DNA of 6,350 nucleotides from Clostridium sp. UBA5530. Its GTDB lineage: Bacteria > Bacillota > Clostridia > Clostridiales > Clostridiaceae. Positions within the stretch are counted from its first letter, which is position 1, and every line of letters begins with the position of its first letter. The stretch spans positions 1 to 6,350 of the forward strand of contig DINW01000012.1 in the NCBI GenBank assembly GCA_002423705.1, written 5' to 3'. The notes below the pieces were generated by a model. It saw only the letters and a program-made list of their open reading frames with translations, was not told the DNA's origin and searched no databases. The translations under genes were made by a program, and so were the position numbers. This document shows positions 1 through 5,695 of this stretch, one piece after another.

Positions 1-61
1 CTTTTTTTCACAGTCTCATTTATTATTTTTATAGAATTTATCCATTAAGTGTAGTTATCTT

Positions 62-1909
62 TTATTTACCATAATATTTTTCAAAGTAATTACTTTTCAA
101 TATCTTATCTGCGATTTCAAACCCCTTAAGGGCATGGTCCTTTTCTTTTTCATCTCCCATAAGTGTTCTACTAGTCAAAACTGCAAAACTCTTATTAGTC
201 TTAAGAAGGTTTCTACCCATGGCAGAATTTATATATTTATCTTCATCTATCCCCATAAGATAAGCTAAAGTAGGCATAGTATCTATCTGTCCTCCAATAG
301 TATCTAAAGTAGTTCCTTTATCACTATTTTTATCATAAATCATAAGAGGAATATTCCAATTAATATCCATCCAGGAATCCTTAGGATTAGATAGAGTAGC
401 TAATTTATCAGTATAGTATTTATGAACACCTGTATGATCACCTGTAATGACAACAATAGAATCATCTAAAATCCCTGCTTTGTCCAGTTCATCAATGAAC
501 ATGCCTATTTGTTTATCAGTATAATGAACACTTTGGAAGTAGTCACCTAAAATATTATTTCCAAGGTCTCCAGTAATATTCATTTCGCGATATTCCTTTG
601 GAAGATCAAAAGGGCCGTGGCTAGTTAGTGTAACCATAAAGCTATAAAAAGGTTTTTTCATGTCTTTAAGCATTGGAACTATTTGTTGAAGATAAGTTCT
701 ATCACTTATACCTAGGCCTATAGTTTCATCTGCATTAAAACTATAATAATCTACTAGTTTCTCAAAGCCTACACCTTTTAACCCTTCCATCCAGTTCCAA
801 AAAGGCCCCTTATCAGGATGAATAGCCATGGTTTTGTAACCATTTTGTTGAAGAAGTTTTGGCAAAGACATATATGTATTGCCAGGATAACTAAAGAAGG
901 TACTACCTTGTCTTAAAGGAAATACGGAGGTATTTACCATTAAATCTGAGTCAGAGCTTGTTCCTTCATTAACTTGCTCTTTTATATTAGGAAAATATAT
1001 ACTCTTAGATAGAAGCTTATTTAAATTAGGAGTTACTTCCTCGTCTCCAACTTTCTCTCCTATTACAAAGCTTTCTAAGGATTCTACTTGAACAAGTATC
1101 AAGTTCTTGCCTTTATATTTGCCCTTATATTCGTTGTCAGGAAGATTTTCCTTTTTATCTTCAAACCATTGTTTAATTTCCGAAACTTCTTCATCTTTCA
1201 ATTCATAAGGTTTAGAATCCCTATATACTTGATAGGCATTAAAAACATGATATCCTATTGGTGAAAAATATCTAGCAGTATTATTAGGATCATATATGCT
1301 ATATAAATAGCTCTTAGGATGCTCCTTATCCAATACTTTAGTAACAAATGGGACATATCCTATAAATCCAACACAGATAGCTAAAATTACTGCAAAAACA
1401 CCTATGTTTCTAGGTACTGTAGAATATATTTTTTTTAGTTTTCTCCAAAAGATGCACATTAAAATTATATCCACAAATAACAGTATATCTAAAGGTGACA
1501 TCATAGAGAATACTGATCCGGATAGATTGTCCAAATTAGCGGTTTGCTTAACAATGATTAAAGAGGGAACTGTTCTAAAGCCTCTATAATACCACAAGTC
1601 TACTGCTATTAATAAAGTCAAAAATATGTTCATGCCAAATAAAAATCTTATTTTACCTTTATTTTTAAATAAAAAGTAGAAAGATAAAAAAGCTAGAATG
1701 AAGGCTAAATAATACTTTACAAAGTAAGAGCCCTCAGAAACCCCTAAAGAGAAATTTAAGGAGTAAATGTTCTCGTTTAAAGAAAATCCTAAAAATATAA
1801 ATGATTTTAGGATCAATCCTATAATAATTACTGCAAGTAATGAACTTCTAAGTATTTGTTCTTTAGACAAATTGGAGAATTTTTCTCCAATAAATTTTTT
1901 AAAATTCAT
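62..1909 (-). CDS. ltaS: LTA synthase family protein (polyglycerolphosphate polymerase-like membrane phosphotransferase)
   Basis: The family uses phosphatidylglycerol to build or prime the glycerol-phosphate chain of lipoteichoic acid on the outer face of the membrane. The 615-residue protein has five predicted membrane helices (about 20-43, 62-81, 87-110, 138-158, 169-189), then an extracellular sulfatase-fold domain from about residue 268. Visible metal and catalytic residues are Glu276 (VQVES), the nucleophile Thr317 in EGTSSDSD, and Asp491-His492 in TGDHTG. Substrate-site residues include His364, Asp366, Trp371 and His431 (TSHGPF). Length is close to S. aureus LtaS (about 646 aa). I chose the ATG at 1909 over an in-frame TTG at 1975: it has AAGGGA nine bases upstream, and the TTG falls inside the promoter -35. 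No terminator is evident in the 61 bases after the stop. The Arg expected two residues after Trp371 is Trp373, so a paralogue with altered role (primase, other substrate) is possible. Family certain, exact role less so. Confidence 0.9.
   Translation of the reverse strand: MNFKKFIGEKFSNLSKEQILRSSLLAVIIIGLILKSFIFLGFSLNENIYSLNFSLGVSEGSYFVKYYLAFILAFLSFYFLFKNKGKIRFLFGMNIFLTLLIAVDLWYYRGFRTVPSLIIVKQTANLDNLSGSVFSMMSPLDILLFVDIILMCIFWRKLKKIYSTVPRNIGVFAVILAICVGFIGYVPFVTKVLDKEHPKSYLYSIYDPNNTARYFSPIGYHVFNAYQVYRDSKPYELKDEEVSEIKQWFEDKKENLPDNEYKGKYKGKNLILVQVESLESFVIGEKVGDEEVTPNLNKLLSKSIYFPNIKEQVNEGTSSDSDLMVNTSVFPLRQGSTFFSYPGNTYMSLPKLLQQNGYKTMAIHPDKGPFWNWMEGLKGVGFEKLVDYYSFNADETIGLGISDRTYLQQIVPMLKDMKKPFYSFMVTLTSHGPFDLPKEYREMNITGDLGNNILGDYFQSVHYTDKQIGMFIDELDKAGILDDSIVVITGDHTGVHKYYTDKLATLSNPKDSWMDINWNIPLMIYDKNSDKGTTLDTIGGQIDTMPTLAYLMGIDEDKYINSAMGRNLLKTNKSFAVLTSRTLMGDEKEKDHALKGFEIADKILKSNYFEKYYGK
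1871..1891 (-). repeat. Perfect hairpin just inside the ltaS coding start
   Basis: ATTGGAGAA at 1871-1879 and TTCTCCAAT at 1883-1891 are perfect inverted copies separated by three bases. In the ltaS mRNA this forms a 9-bp stem starting 16 bases after the ATG, over codons 7-13 (IGEKFSN). It has no U-run at its base on the ltaS strand and lies within coding sequence, so it is not read as a terminator. It could influence translation initiation or mRNA stability, but that is inference. Confidence 0.5.
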
Positions 1910-1918
1910 AATAATCCA

Positions 1919-1924
1919 TCCCTT
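1919..1924 (-). promoter_or_regulatory. Ribosome binding site deciding the ltaS start
   Basis: On the minus strand AAGGGA (followed by TGG) stands nine bases before the ATG at 1909. This is the only purine-rich Shine-Dalgarno match with sensible spacing near the N terminus, and it supports the 615-residue product that begins MNFKKFIG. Confidence 0.75.
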
Positions 1925-1942
1925 ATATTGTAATTTGACTAC

Positions 1943-1967
1943 TAAGATTATATTATAACTAATCTTA
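1943..1967. promoter_or_regulatory. Dyad overlapping the ltaS promoter (candidate operator)
   Basis: TAAGATTA at 1943-1950 and TAATCTTA at 1960-1967 form a perfect 8-bp inverted repeat with a 9-base spacer. One half overlaps the -10 hexamer and the other sits in the -10/-35 spacer. The position is what a repressor operator would occupy. The bases are AT-rich, so chance is possible; no cognate regulator is encoded nearby except a sensor kinase fragment far to the right. Confidence 0.4.
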
Positions 1968-1975
1968 TAAATCAA
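1947..1975 (-). promoter_or_regulatory. Sigma-A-type promoter of ltaS
   Basis: On the minus strand TTGATT (1975-1970; four of six match TTGACA) is followed after exactly 17 bases by TATAAT (1952-1947, perfect). A second overlapping TATAAT occurs at 1957-1952. Transcription would start near 1940, giving a leader of about 30 bases that ends with the ribosome binding site. A TTG start at 1975 would lie in the -35 and so upstream of the transcript. Confidence 0.7.
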
Positions 1976-2005
1976 ATATAAATAAAATCCAAAAGGGGAA
2001 TAATA

Positions 2006-2036
2006 TCTTTTCTATAGATTATATCAATAGGAAAGA
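2006..2036. repeat. Imperfect inverted repeat between divergent ltaS and yedF promoters
   Basis: TCTTTTCTAT (2006-2015) pairs with ATAGGAAAGA (2027-2036) over 10 positions with a single G-T pair and an 11-base loop. It lies upstream of both the ltaS and yedF promoters. It has no U-tract, so a terminator is unlikely. Function is unknown and chance pairing in AT-rich DNA cannot be excluded. Confidence 0.35.
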
Positions 2037-2077
2037 AGAAACTTATTTAAAAAACAAATAAACAGTATTTGAATATG

Positions 2078-2086
2078 TGATATAAT
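2078..2086 (+). promoter_or_regulatory. Extended -10 promoter of yedF
   Basis: TGATATAAT is a perfect TG-N extended -10 followed by consensus TATAAT at 2081-2086. No good -35 is seen 16-18 bases upstream, which fits an extended -10 promoter. A start near 2093 would give a leader of about 55 bases before the yedF ATG. Confidence 0.65.
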
Positions 2087-2148
2087 TTAAGAAGACAATG
2101 ACTAAATAGTTTTAATAAAATATAAATAAGTTTTAGAGGTGATAGTGT

Positions 2149-2724
2149 ATGAATATAATAGATTGTAAGGGACTTAAATGTCCAGCTCCTGTTATAAATA
2201 CTAAAAAATACTTTGATGGTATTGAGGAGGGAAAGGCTTCTGTAATAGTGGACAATGAAGTTGCTAAAAACAATATATCAAAGTTTGCTGAAAGCAATGG
2301 ATTTAAACATGAAGTTAAGGAGGAAAATGGGATTTTCACAATAACTATAGATAAAGAAGCTTCATGCTGTGAAGTTATGAATTTTCATAAAAATACAGTG
2401 ATAGTAGTATCATCAGATAAGCTTGGACAAGGTGATGATGTACTAGGATCAGCATTGATGAAAAGTTATCTTTTTGCTCTTTCAGAAAGTGATAACCTTC
2501 CAAGTGATGTTTTGTTTTTAAATGGTGGAGTAAAGCTTACTGTAGAGGGGTCACCAGTTCTTGAAAATATAGAAAAACTTCATAAATCAGGTGTTAATAT
2601 ATTAAGTTGTGGAACTTGTTTAGATTTTTACAATATTAAAGATAAACTAGCTATAGGTGAAATAACTAATATGTACACTATAGTAGAGCTTATGAATAAG
2701 GCTGATAATACAATTAAGCTATAA
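2149..2724 (+). CDS. yedF: YedF-type sulfurtransferase-like protein (TusA domain + DsrE-like domain), selenium-metabolism associated
   Basis: The 191-residue protein has two domains. Residues 1-70 form a TusA/SirA-like domain with the signature DCKGLKCPAP, where Cys11 of the CPxP motif is the expected persulfide- or selenide-carrying residue; an ordinary TGT encodes it, not a selenocysteine UGA. Residues 80-191 form a DsrE/F-like domain with FLNGGVKL and a CGTC pair (Cys154, Cys157). A CC pair (73-74) sits in the linker. This arrangement and length match the selenium-metabolism protein YedF, which is often found with selD or other selenium genes; its precise reaction is not settled. The ATG has AGAGGTGAT starting 14 bases upstream. 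No selenium gene is seen in the window: ltaS lies divergent on the left and fbp, separately expressed, on the right. Family assignment is strong; the selenium role is inherited from the family. Confidence 0.9.
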   Translation: MNIIDCKGLKCPAPVINTKKYFDGIEEGKASVIVDNEVAKNNISKFAESNGFKHEVKEENGIFTITIDKEASCCEVMNFHKNTVIVVSSDKLGQGDDVLGSALMKSYLFALSESDNLPSDVLFLNGGVKLTVEGSPVLENIEKLHKSGVNILSCGTCLDFYNIKDKLAIGEITNMYTIVELMNKADNTIKL

Positions 2725-2761
2725 TAAACTTGTAGGATAAGATTTATCTGATATATGCCTG

Positions 2762-2797
2762 CTGTTATCTCCACCCTCTTTAGGTTGGAGATAACAG
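2762..2797. repeat. 12-bp perfect hairpin downstream of yedF, lacking a U-tract
   Basis: CTGTTATCTCCA (2762-2773) and TGGAGATAACAG (2786-2797) pair perfectly around a 12-base loop, about 38 bases after the yedF stop. The sequence after the stem (TACTACCACAC) has no T-run, and the other strand has none either, so it is not a standard intrinsic terminator. It could protect the mRNA 3' end or be a Rho-independent terminator of weak type acting with the next hairpin. Confidence 0.5.
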
Positions 2798-2809
2798 TAC
2801 TACCACACT

Positions 2810-2865
2810 AAATAAGGTTTACGGAGGCTACTTTAAAGGACATTAACTTTAAAGTAGCCTTATTT
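2810..2865 (+). terminator. Long bulged hairpin, probable terminator of yedF
   Basis: AGGCTACTTTAAAG (2825-2838) and CTTTAAAGTAGCCT (2847-2860) pair over 14 bp with an 8-base loop. Outside this, AAATAAGG (2810-2817) matches CCTTATTT (2858-2865), so the stem can be rewritten as 11 inner bp plus 8 outer bp with a 10-base bulge at 2818-2827. The downstream side is T-rich (TTATTTAAATTTAT) but has no clean T-run. Terminator is the simplest reading; an mRNA element in a leader running into fbp is an alternative. Confidence 0.5.
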
Positions 2866-2898
2866 AAATTTATAGTAGTAAATCAATAAAAAGCATAG

Positions 2899-2916
2899 TA
2901 TAATATCATATATAAT
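2899..2916 (+). promoter_or_regulatory. Probable promoter region of fbp
   Basis: Two consensus TATAAT hexamers occur at 2899-2904 and 2911-2916, about 50-65 bases before the fbp ATG and after the yedF hairpins. Neither has a convincing -35 at 16-18 bases. The region is nearly all A and T, so the hexamers may be partly accidental. A third TATAAT at 2945-2950 is too close to the ribosome binding site to serve. Confidence 0.35.
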
Positions 2917-2964
2917 GTAGCATATATATTAAATAATGATTATATATAATGTCGGAGGTATGTT

Positions 2965-4956
2965 ATGGGCATTTTAGGAGAAAACTGTGTAGAGGCTATA
3001 AATGATGATATAAGATATTTAAATTTACTAGCTAATCAGTATCCTACAATTAGTACAGCTACTACAGAGATAGTAAATCTTCAGGCTATTTTAAACTTAC
3101 CAAAGGGTACAGAACATTTTTTGACAGATATACATGGAGAGTATGAACCCTTTATCCATGTATTGAAAAATGCTTCAGGAGTAATAAAGAGAAAAATAGA
3201 TGATGTATTTGGAAATTCATTAAGAGAAAGCGAAAAAAAGAGCTTAGCCACGTTGATATATTATCCTGAACAAAAATTAGATATAGTGTTGAAGGAAGAG
3301 GAAAATATAGAAGATTGGTATAGAATAACCCTTTATAGGCTTATTGCTATATGTAGACATGTTTCATCAAAATATACTCGCTCAAAGGTAAGAAAGGCTC
3401 TTCCAAAGGATTTTGCTTATATAATCGAGGAACTTTTACATGAGCAGCCAGGACGACAGGATAAAGAGGCATATTATGAAGAGATTATTCAAACAATAAT
3501 AAATGTGGATAGAGCTAAAGAGTTTATTATTGCTATTTCTAAGCTTATACAGCGTTTAGTAATAGATAGGCTGCATATTTTAGGAGATATATACGACAGA
3601 GGACCAGGGCCACATATAATTTTAGACACTTTGATAGAGTACCATTCTGTGGATGTACAATGGGGAAATCATGATATACTATGGATGGGGGCAGCAGCAG
3701 GCTCAGAAGTATGTATGGCAAATGTAGTGAGGATATGTTGCAGATATGCGAATTTAGACACCTTAGAGGATGGATATGGTATAAATATGCTTCCTTTAGC
3801 AACCTTTGCATTAGAAACCTATAAAAATGATCCTTGTGAACACTTTAAGCCTATATTTGATTGCGAACAGCAGTACACAATGAAAGAAATACAATTGATT
3901 TCTAAAATGCATAAGGCCATAGCCATAATACAATTTAAGCTAGAGGGAGAAGTAATAAAAAGAAGACAAGAATTTCAAATGGATCATAGACTCCTTCTAA
4001 ATAATATAAACTATGAAAATGGAACAATAGAACTAGATGGTAAGACCTATAAGTTAAATGATTGTAATTTTCCAACTATAGATCCTAAGTTACCTTATAA
4101 GTTAACTACGGATGAAAGGGAGCTTGTAGATAGAATAAGATCTTCATTTGTGAACAGTGAGAAATTACAAAGACATATAAGCTTTCTTTTTGCTAAAGGA
4201 AGCATGTATCTAAAATATAATTCCAATTTAATGCTTCATGGCTGTGTTCCTTTAAATGATGATGGTTCTTTTAGAGAAGTGAAAATAAAGAATAAGAAAT
4301 TTAAGGGAAGAGCTCTATTAGATGAGTTTGAGAGATTAGCAAGGGAAGGGTATTTTTATCACAATAATCCTAATGCTAAGCTTCGAGGAATGGACTATAT
4401 ATGGTATTTGTGGACAGGTCCTAATTCACCTTTATTCGGAAAGGATAAAATGACCACCTTTGAAAGATATTTTATCGATGATAAAGGAACCCATAAAGAA
4501 GAAAAAAATGCTTATTATAAACTTAGAGATGACGAAAAAATGTGTAATATGGTTATGGAAGAGTTTGAACTAGATATAAATCATTCCCATATTGTAAACG
4601 GTCACATACCTGTGGAAAAGAAAAATGGTGAAAGTCCTATAAAAGCAAATGGAAAACTACTAGTTATAGACGGAGGATTTTCTAGGGCATATCAAGGGAA
4701 AACAGGAATGGCCGGATATACCTTAATATATAATTCCTTTGGACTTCAACTTATAACCCATGAACCATTTAAATCAACAGAGTCTGCAATAAAGGAAGAA
4801 AGTGATATCTTGTCTACTACTATGATTTTAGAAAACGTAGTAGAAAGAAAAAGAGTTGGTGATACAGATGTGGGAAATGAGCTTGAAAGACAAATAAAAG
4901 ATTTAAAGATGCTTTTAATGGCATATAGAAAAGGAATAATAAAGGAAAAAAGATAA
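2965..4956 (+). CDS. fbp: Fructose-1,6-bisphosphatase class III
   Basis: This cytoplasmic enzyme hydrolyses fructose 1,6-bisphosphate to fructose 6-phosphate and phosphate, the committed reverse step in gluconeogenesis. At 663 residues it is full length for the Firmicute class III type, which is unrelated to the class I enzyme of E. coli and animals and belongs to the calcineurin-like metallophosphatase fold. The metal-binding motifs appear in order: TDIHGE (Asp55, His57), GDIYDRG (Asp208, Asp211, Arg212), GNHD (Asn235, His236, Asp237), MLHGC (His425), and VNGHIPV (His547) followed by IDGGFSRAYQ (Asp569). The ATG is preceded by GGAGG with six bases between. All motifs are intact and no frameshift is seen. 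It appears monocistronic, with hairpins before it and a strong terminator overlapping its stop. The family is known for activation by phosphoenolpyruvate and inhibition by AMP in Bacillus; that is not visible here. Confidence 0.97.
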   Translation: MGILGENCVEAINDDIRYLNLLANQYPTISTATTEIVNLQAILNLPKGTEHFLTDIHGEYEPFIHVLKNASGVIKRKIDDVFGNSLRESEKKSLATLIYYPEQKLDIVLKEEENIEDWYRITLYRLIAICRHVSSKYTRSKVRKALPKDFAYIIEELLHEQPGRQDKEAYYEEIIQTIINVDRAKEFIIAISKLIQRLVIDRLHILGDIYDRGPGPHIILDTLIEYHSVDVQWGNHDILWMGAAAGSEVCMANVVRICCRYANLDTLEDGYGINMLPLATFALETYKNDPCEHFKPIFDCEQQYTMKEIQLISKMHKAIAIIQFKLEGEVIKRRQEFQMDHRLLLNNINYENGTIELDGKTYKLNDCNFPTIDPKLPYKLTTDERELVDRIRSSFVNSEKLQRHISFLFAKGSMYLKYNSNLMLHGCVPLNDDGSFREVKIKNKKFKGRALLDEFERLAREGYFYHNNPNAKLRGMDYIWYLWTGPNSPLFGKDKMTTFERYFIDDKGTHKEEKNAYYKLRDDEKMCNMVMEEFELDINHSHIVNGHIPVEKKNGESPIKANGKLLVIDGGFSRAYQGKTGMAGYTLIYNSFGLQLITHEPFKSTESAIKEESDILSTTMILENVVERKRVGDTDVGNELERQIKDLKMLLMAYRKGIIKEKR

Positions 4957-4995
4957 GTAGGTTGTCCATGTATATGGACAACCTACTTATTTTTT
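4953..4995. terminator. Strong bidirectional terminator shared by fbp and the converging membrane-protein gene
   Basis: A 17-bp perfect stem (4953-4969 with 4974-4990) closes on a 4-base loop GTAT. Plus-strand reading ends in TTTTT (4991-4995), and minus-strand reading ends in C then six T (complement of 4951-4946). Both strands therefore have a classical intrinsic terminator. The stem holds most of the fbp stop codon (TAA, 4954-4956) on the left arm and the TAG stop of the minus-strand gene (4985-4983) on the right arm. Confidence 0.93.
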
Positions 4996-5462
4996 AAAGA
5001 AGCATATAAAATATATACACCAAATAAGATTAAAGCTATTGGAAATAATAATTGAGTATTAATCCAATAAAATTGATGCTTTAATAAGGAAAGAATGGAA
5101 AAGATAAAAAGTATTATGGAAATTAATAAAATTCCGCTTTCTTTCTTTTCAAAAATATACAATTGAAAGAATCCTATTGAAAGACCCAAAGAAAATTCAC
5201 GTATATAGGAAAGAGTAAAAGGCAGTACAAAGGGTAAGTCTCCTATAAGTTTTATTATTCCCATTGTTAAGAAAAGACCACCTAAAACTAAGTTCTCCCC
5301 ACCAGTTTTATATTTAAAGTATCTACACTGAAAAAATAGACCTATGACTAAAAAAATTAAAGTAGAGAAGTTTATCAGGCTTAAATTAAAGCTTTGACTT
5401 AATAGTAGATATAGTCCTAAAAGTATTAATATTAAACCTATGCCGTAATTATTTTTGTTCAA
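4983..5462 (-). CDS. Small hypothetical integral membrane protein, LiaI/LiaF-like transmembrane region
   Basis: The 159-residue protein is almost wholly hydrophobic, with about six predicted membrane helices (roughly 7-23, 29-46, 57-74, 88-104, 109-127, 137-154) and short charged loops. The first and last helices carry the G-x-x-LI-x-x-G-x-Y-x-L pattern (GIGLILILLGLYLLL; FPIALILFGVYIL) typical of the membrane portion of LiaI/LiaF-like and related small proteins. The C-terminal cell-wall-response domain of LiaF is absent. The start is a TTG at 5462, chosen because AGGAGG lies eight bases upstream and no ATG or GTG fits near the first helix. The gene converges on fbp, sharing a terminator, and diverges from the sensor kinase gene at 5696. 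A link to envelope-stress sensing is inference from resemblance and position. No specific function can be assigned. Confidence 0.8.
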   Translation of the reverse strand: MNKNNYGIGLILILLGLYLLLSQSFNLSLINFSTLIFLVIGLFFQCRYFKYKTGGENLVLGGLFLTMGIIKLIGDLPFVLPFTLSYIREFSLGLSIGFFQLYIFEKKESGILLISIILFIFSILSLLKHQFYWINTQLLFPIALILFGVYILYASLKNK

Positions 5463-5470
5463 TTATATTA

Positions 5471-5476
5471 CCTCCT
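5471..5476 (-). promoter_or_regulatory. Ribosome binding site supporting a TTG start
   Basis: On the minus strand a perfect AGGAGG (continuing GGTAA) sits eight bases before TTG at 5462-5460. This consensus site at ideal spacing is the main reason to accept the non-ATG start of the 159-residue membrane protein. Confidence 0.85.
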
Positions 5477-5541
5477 AAAATTTTATTAACATATAAATAA
5501 CAATTATCAAGTAAATCTTAGTTGAACTTGTCTGGGCATTG

Positions 5542-5586
5542 CCTGCTATTGTATTCAATCTAAATAATATAGATTATTATAACAGG
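5542..5586. repeat. Imperfect palindrome in the divergent control region
   Basis: CCTGCTAT (5542-5549) pairs with ATAACAGG (5579-5586) at seven of eight positions, and inside it AATAAT (5563-5568) pairs with ATTATT (5573-5578). The rest of 5477-5695, between the starts of two divergent genes, holds no open frame with a ribosome binding site. It is expected to carry both promoters. A regulator-binding role is only a possibility. Confidence 0.3.
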
Positions 5587-5636
5587 TATACATGATGCAA
5601 AAAGTGGTTGAATGATGATGTTTACCTAAGTTTCCC

Positions 5637-5665
5637 TTTATATAATATTCATAAAATGATATTAT
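5637..5665 (+). promoter_or_regulatory. Candidate promoter of the sensor kinase gene
   Basis: TTTATA (5637-5642, four of six match TTGACA) is followed after 17 bases by TATTAT (5660-5665, five of six match TATAAT). A perfect TATAAT also lies at 5641-5646 but has only weak -35 options upstream (TTTACC at 5621-5626, 14 bases away). One of these probably drives the gene starting at 5696. Which one cannot be settled from AT-rich sequence. Confidence 0.35.
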
Positions 5666-5695
5666 ATAAAATATAAGGCTGTGTGAGGTAAATTT

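Noticed and set aside
1..61. Left edge with a T-run at 2-8 as the tail of a terminator
   Set aside because: No stem is visible inside the window; the rest, if any, lies to the left, so it cannot be supported.
1404..1958. Short plus-strand open frames of about 60 codons at 1404-1589 and 1767-1958
   Set aside because: They lie opposite the membrane-helix part of ltaS, have no family resemblance and are explained by antisense reading of a real gene.
1910..1975. Upstream in-frame extension of ltaS to a TTG at 1975 (22 more residues)
   Set aside because: The TTG falls in the -35 hexamer of the ltaS promoter and has no ribosome binding site, while the ATG at 1909 has AAGGGA at nine bases.
2133..2339. 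Minus-strand open frame of 68 codons over the yedF start
   Set aside because: It is antisense to a well-supported conserved gene and resembles no known protein.
2821..2838. Shine-Dalgarno-like CGGAGG between yedF and fbp
   Set aside because: No ATG, GTG or TTG follows at usable spacing and a TAA comes within nine bases in one frame; it forms part of a hairpin arm instead.
2725..2964. Riboswitch or T-box leader before fbp
   Set aside because: Only two simple hairpins are seen; no conserved core I recognise from a known riboswitch or T-box is present.
3545..3811. Minus-strand open frame of 88 codons inside fbp
   Set aside because: It is antisense to the GDIYDRG/GNHD core of fbp, so chance openness is the simpler explanation.
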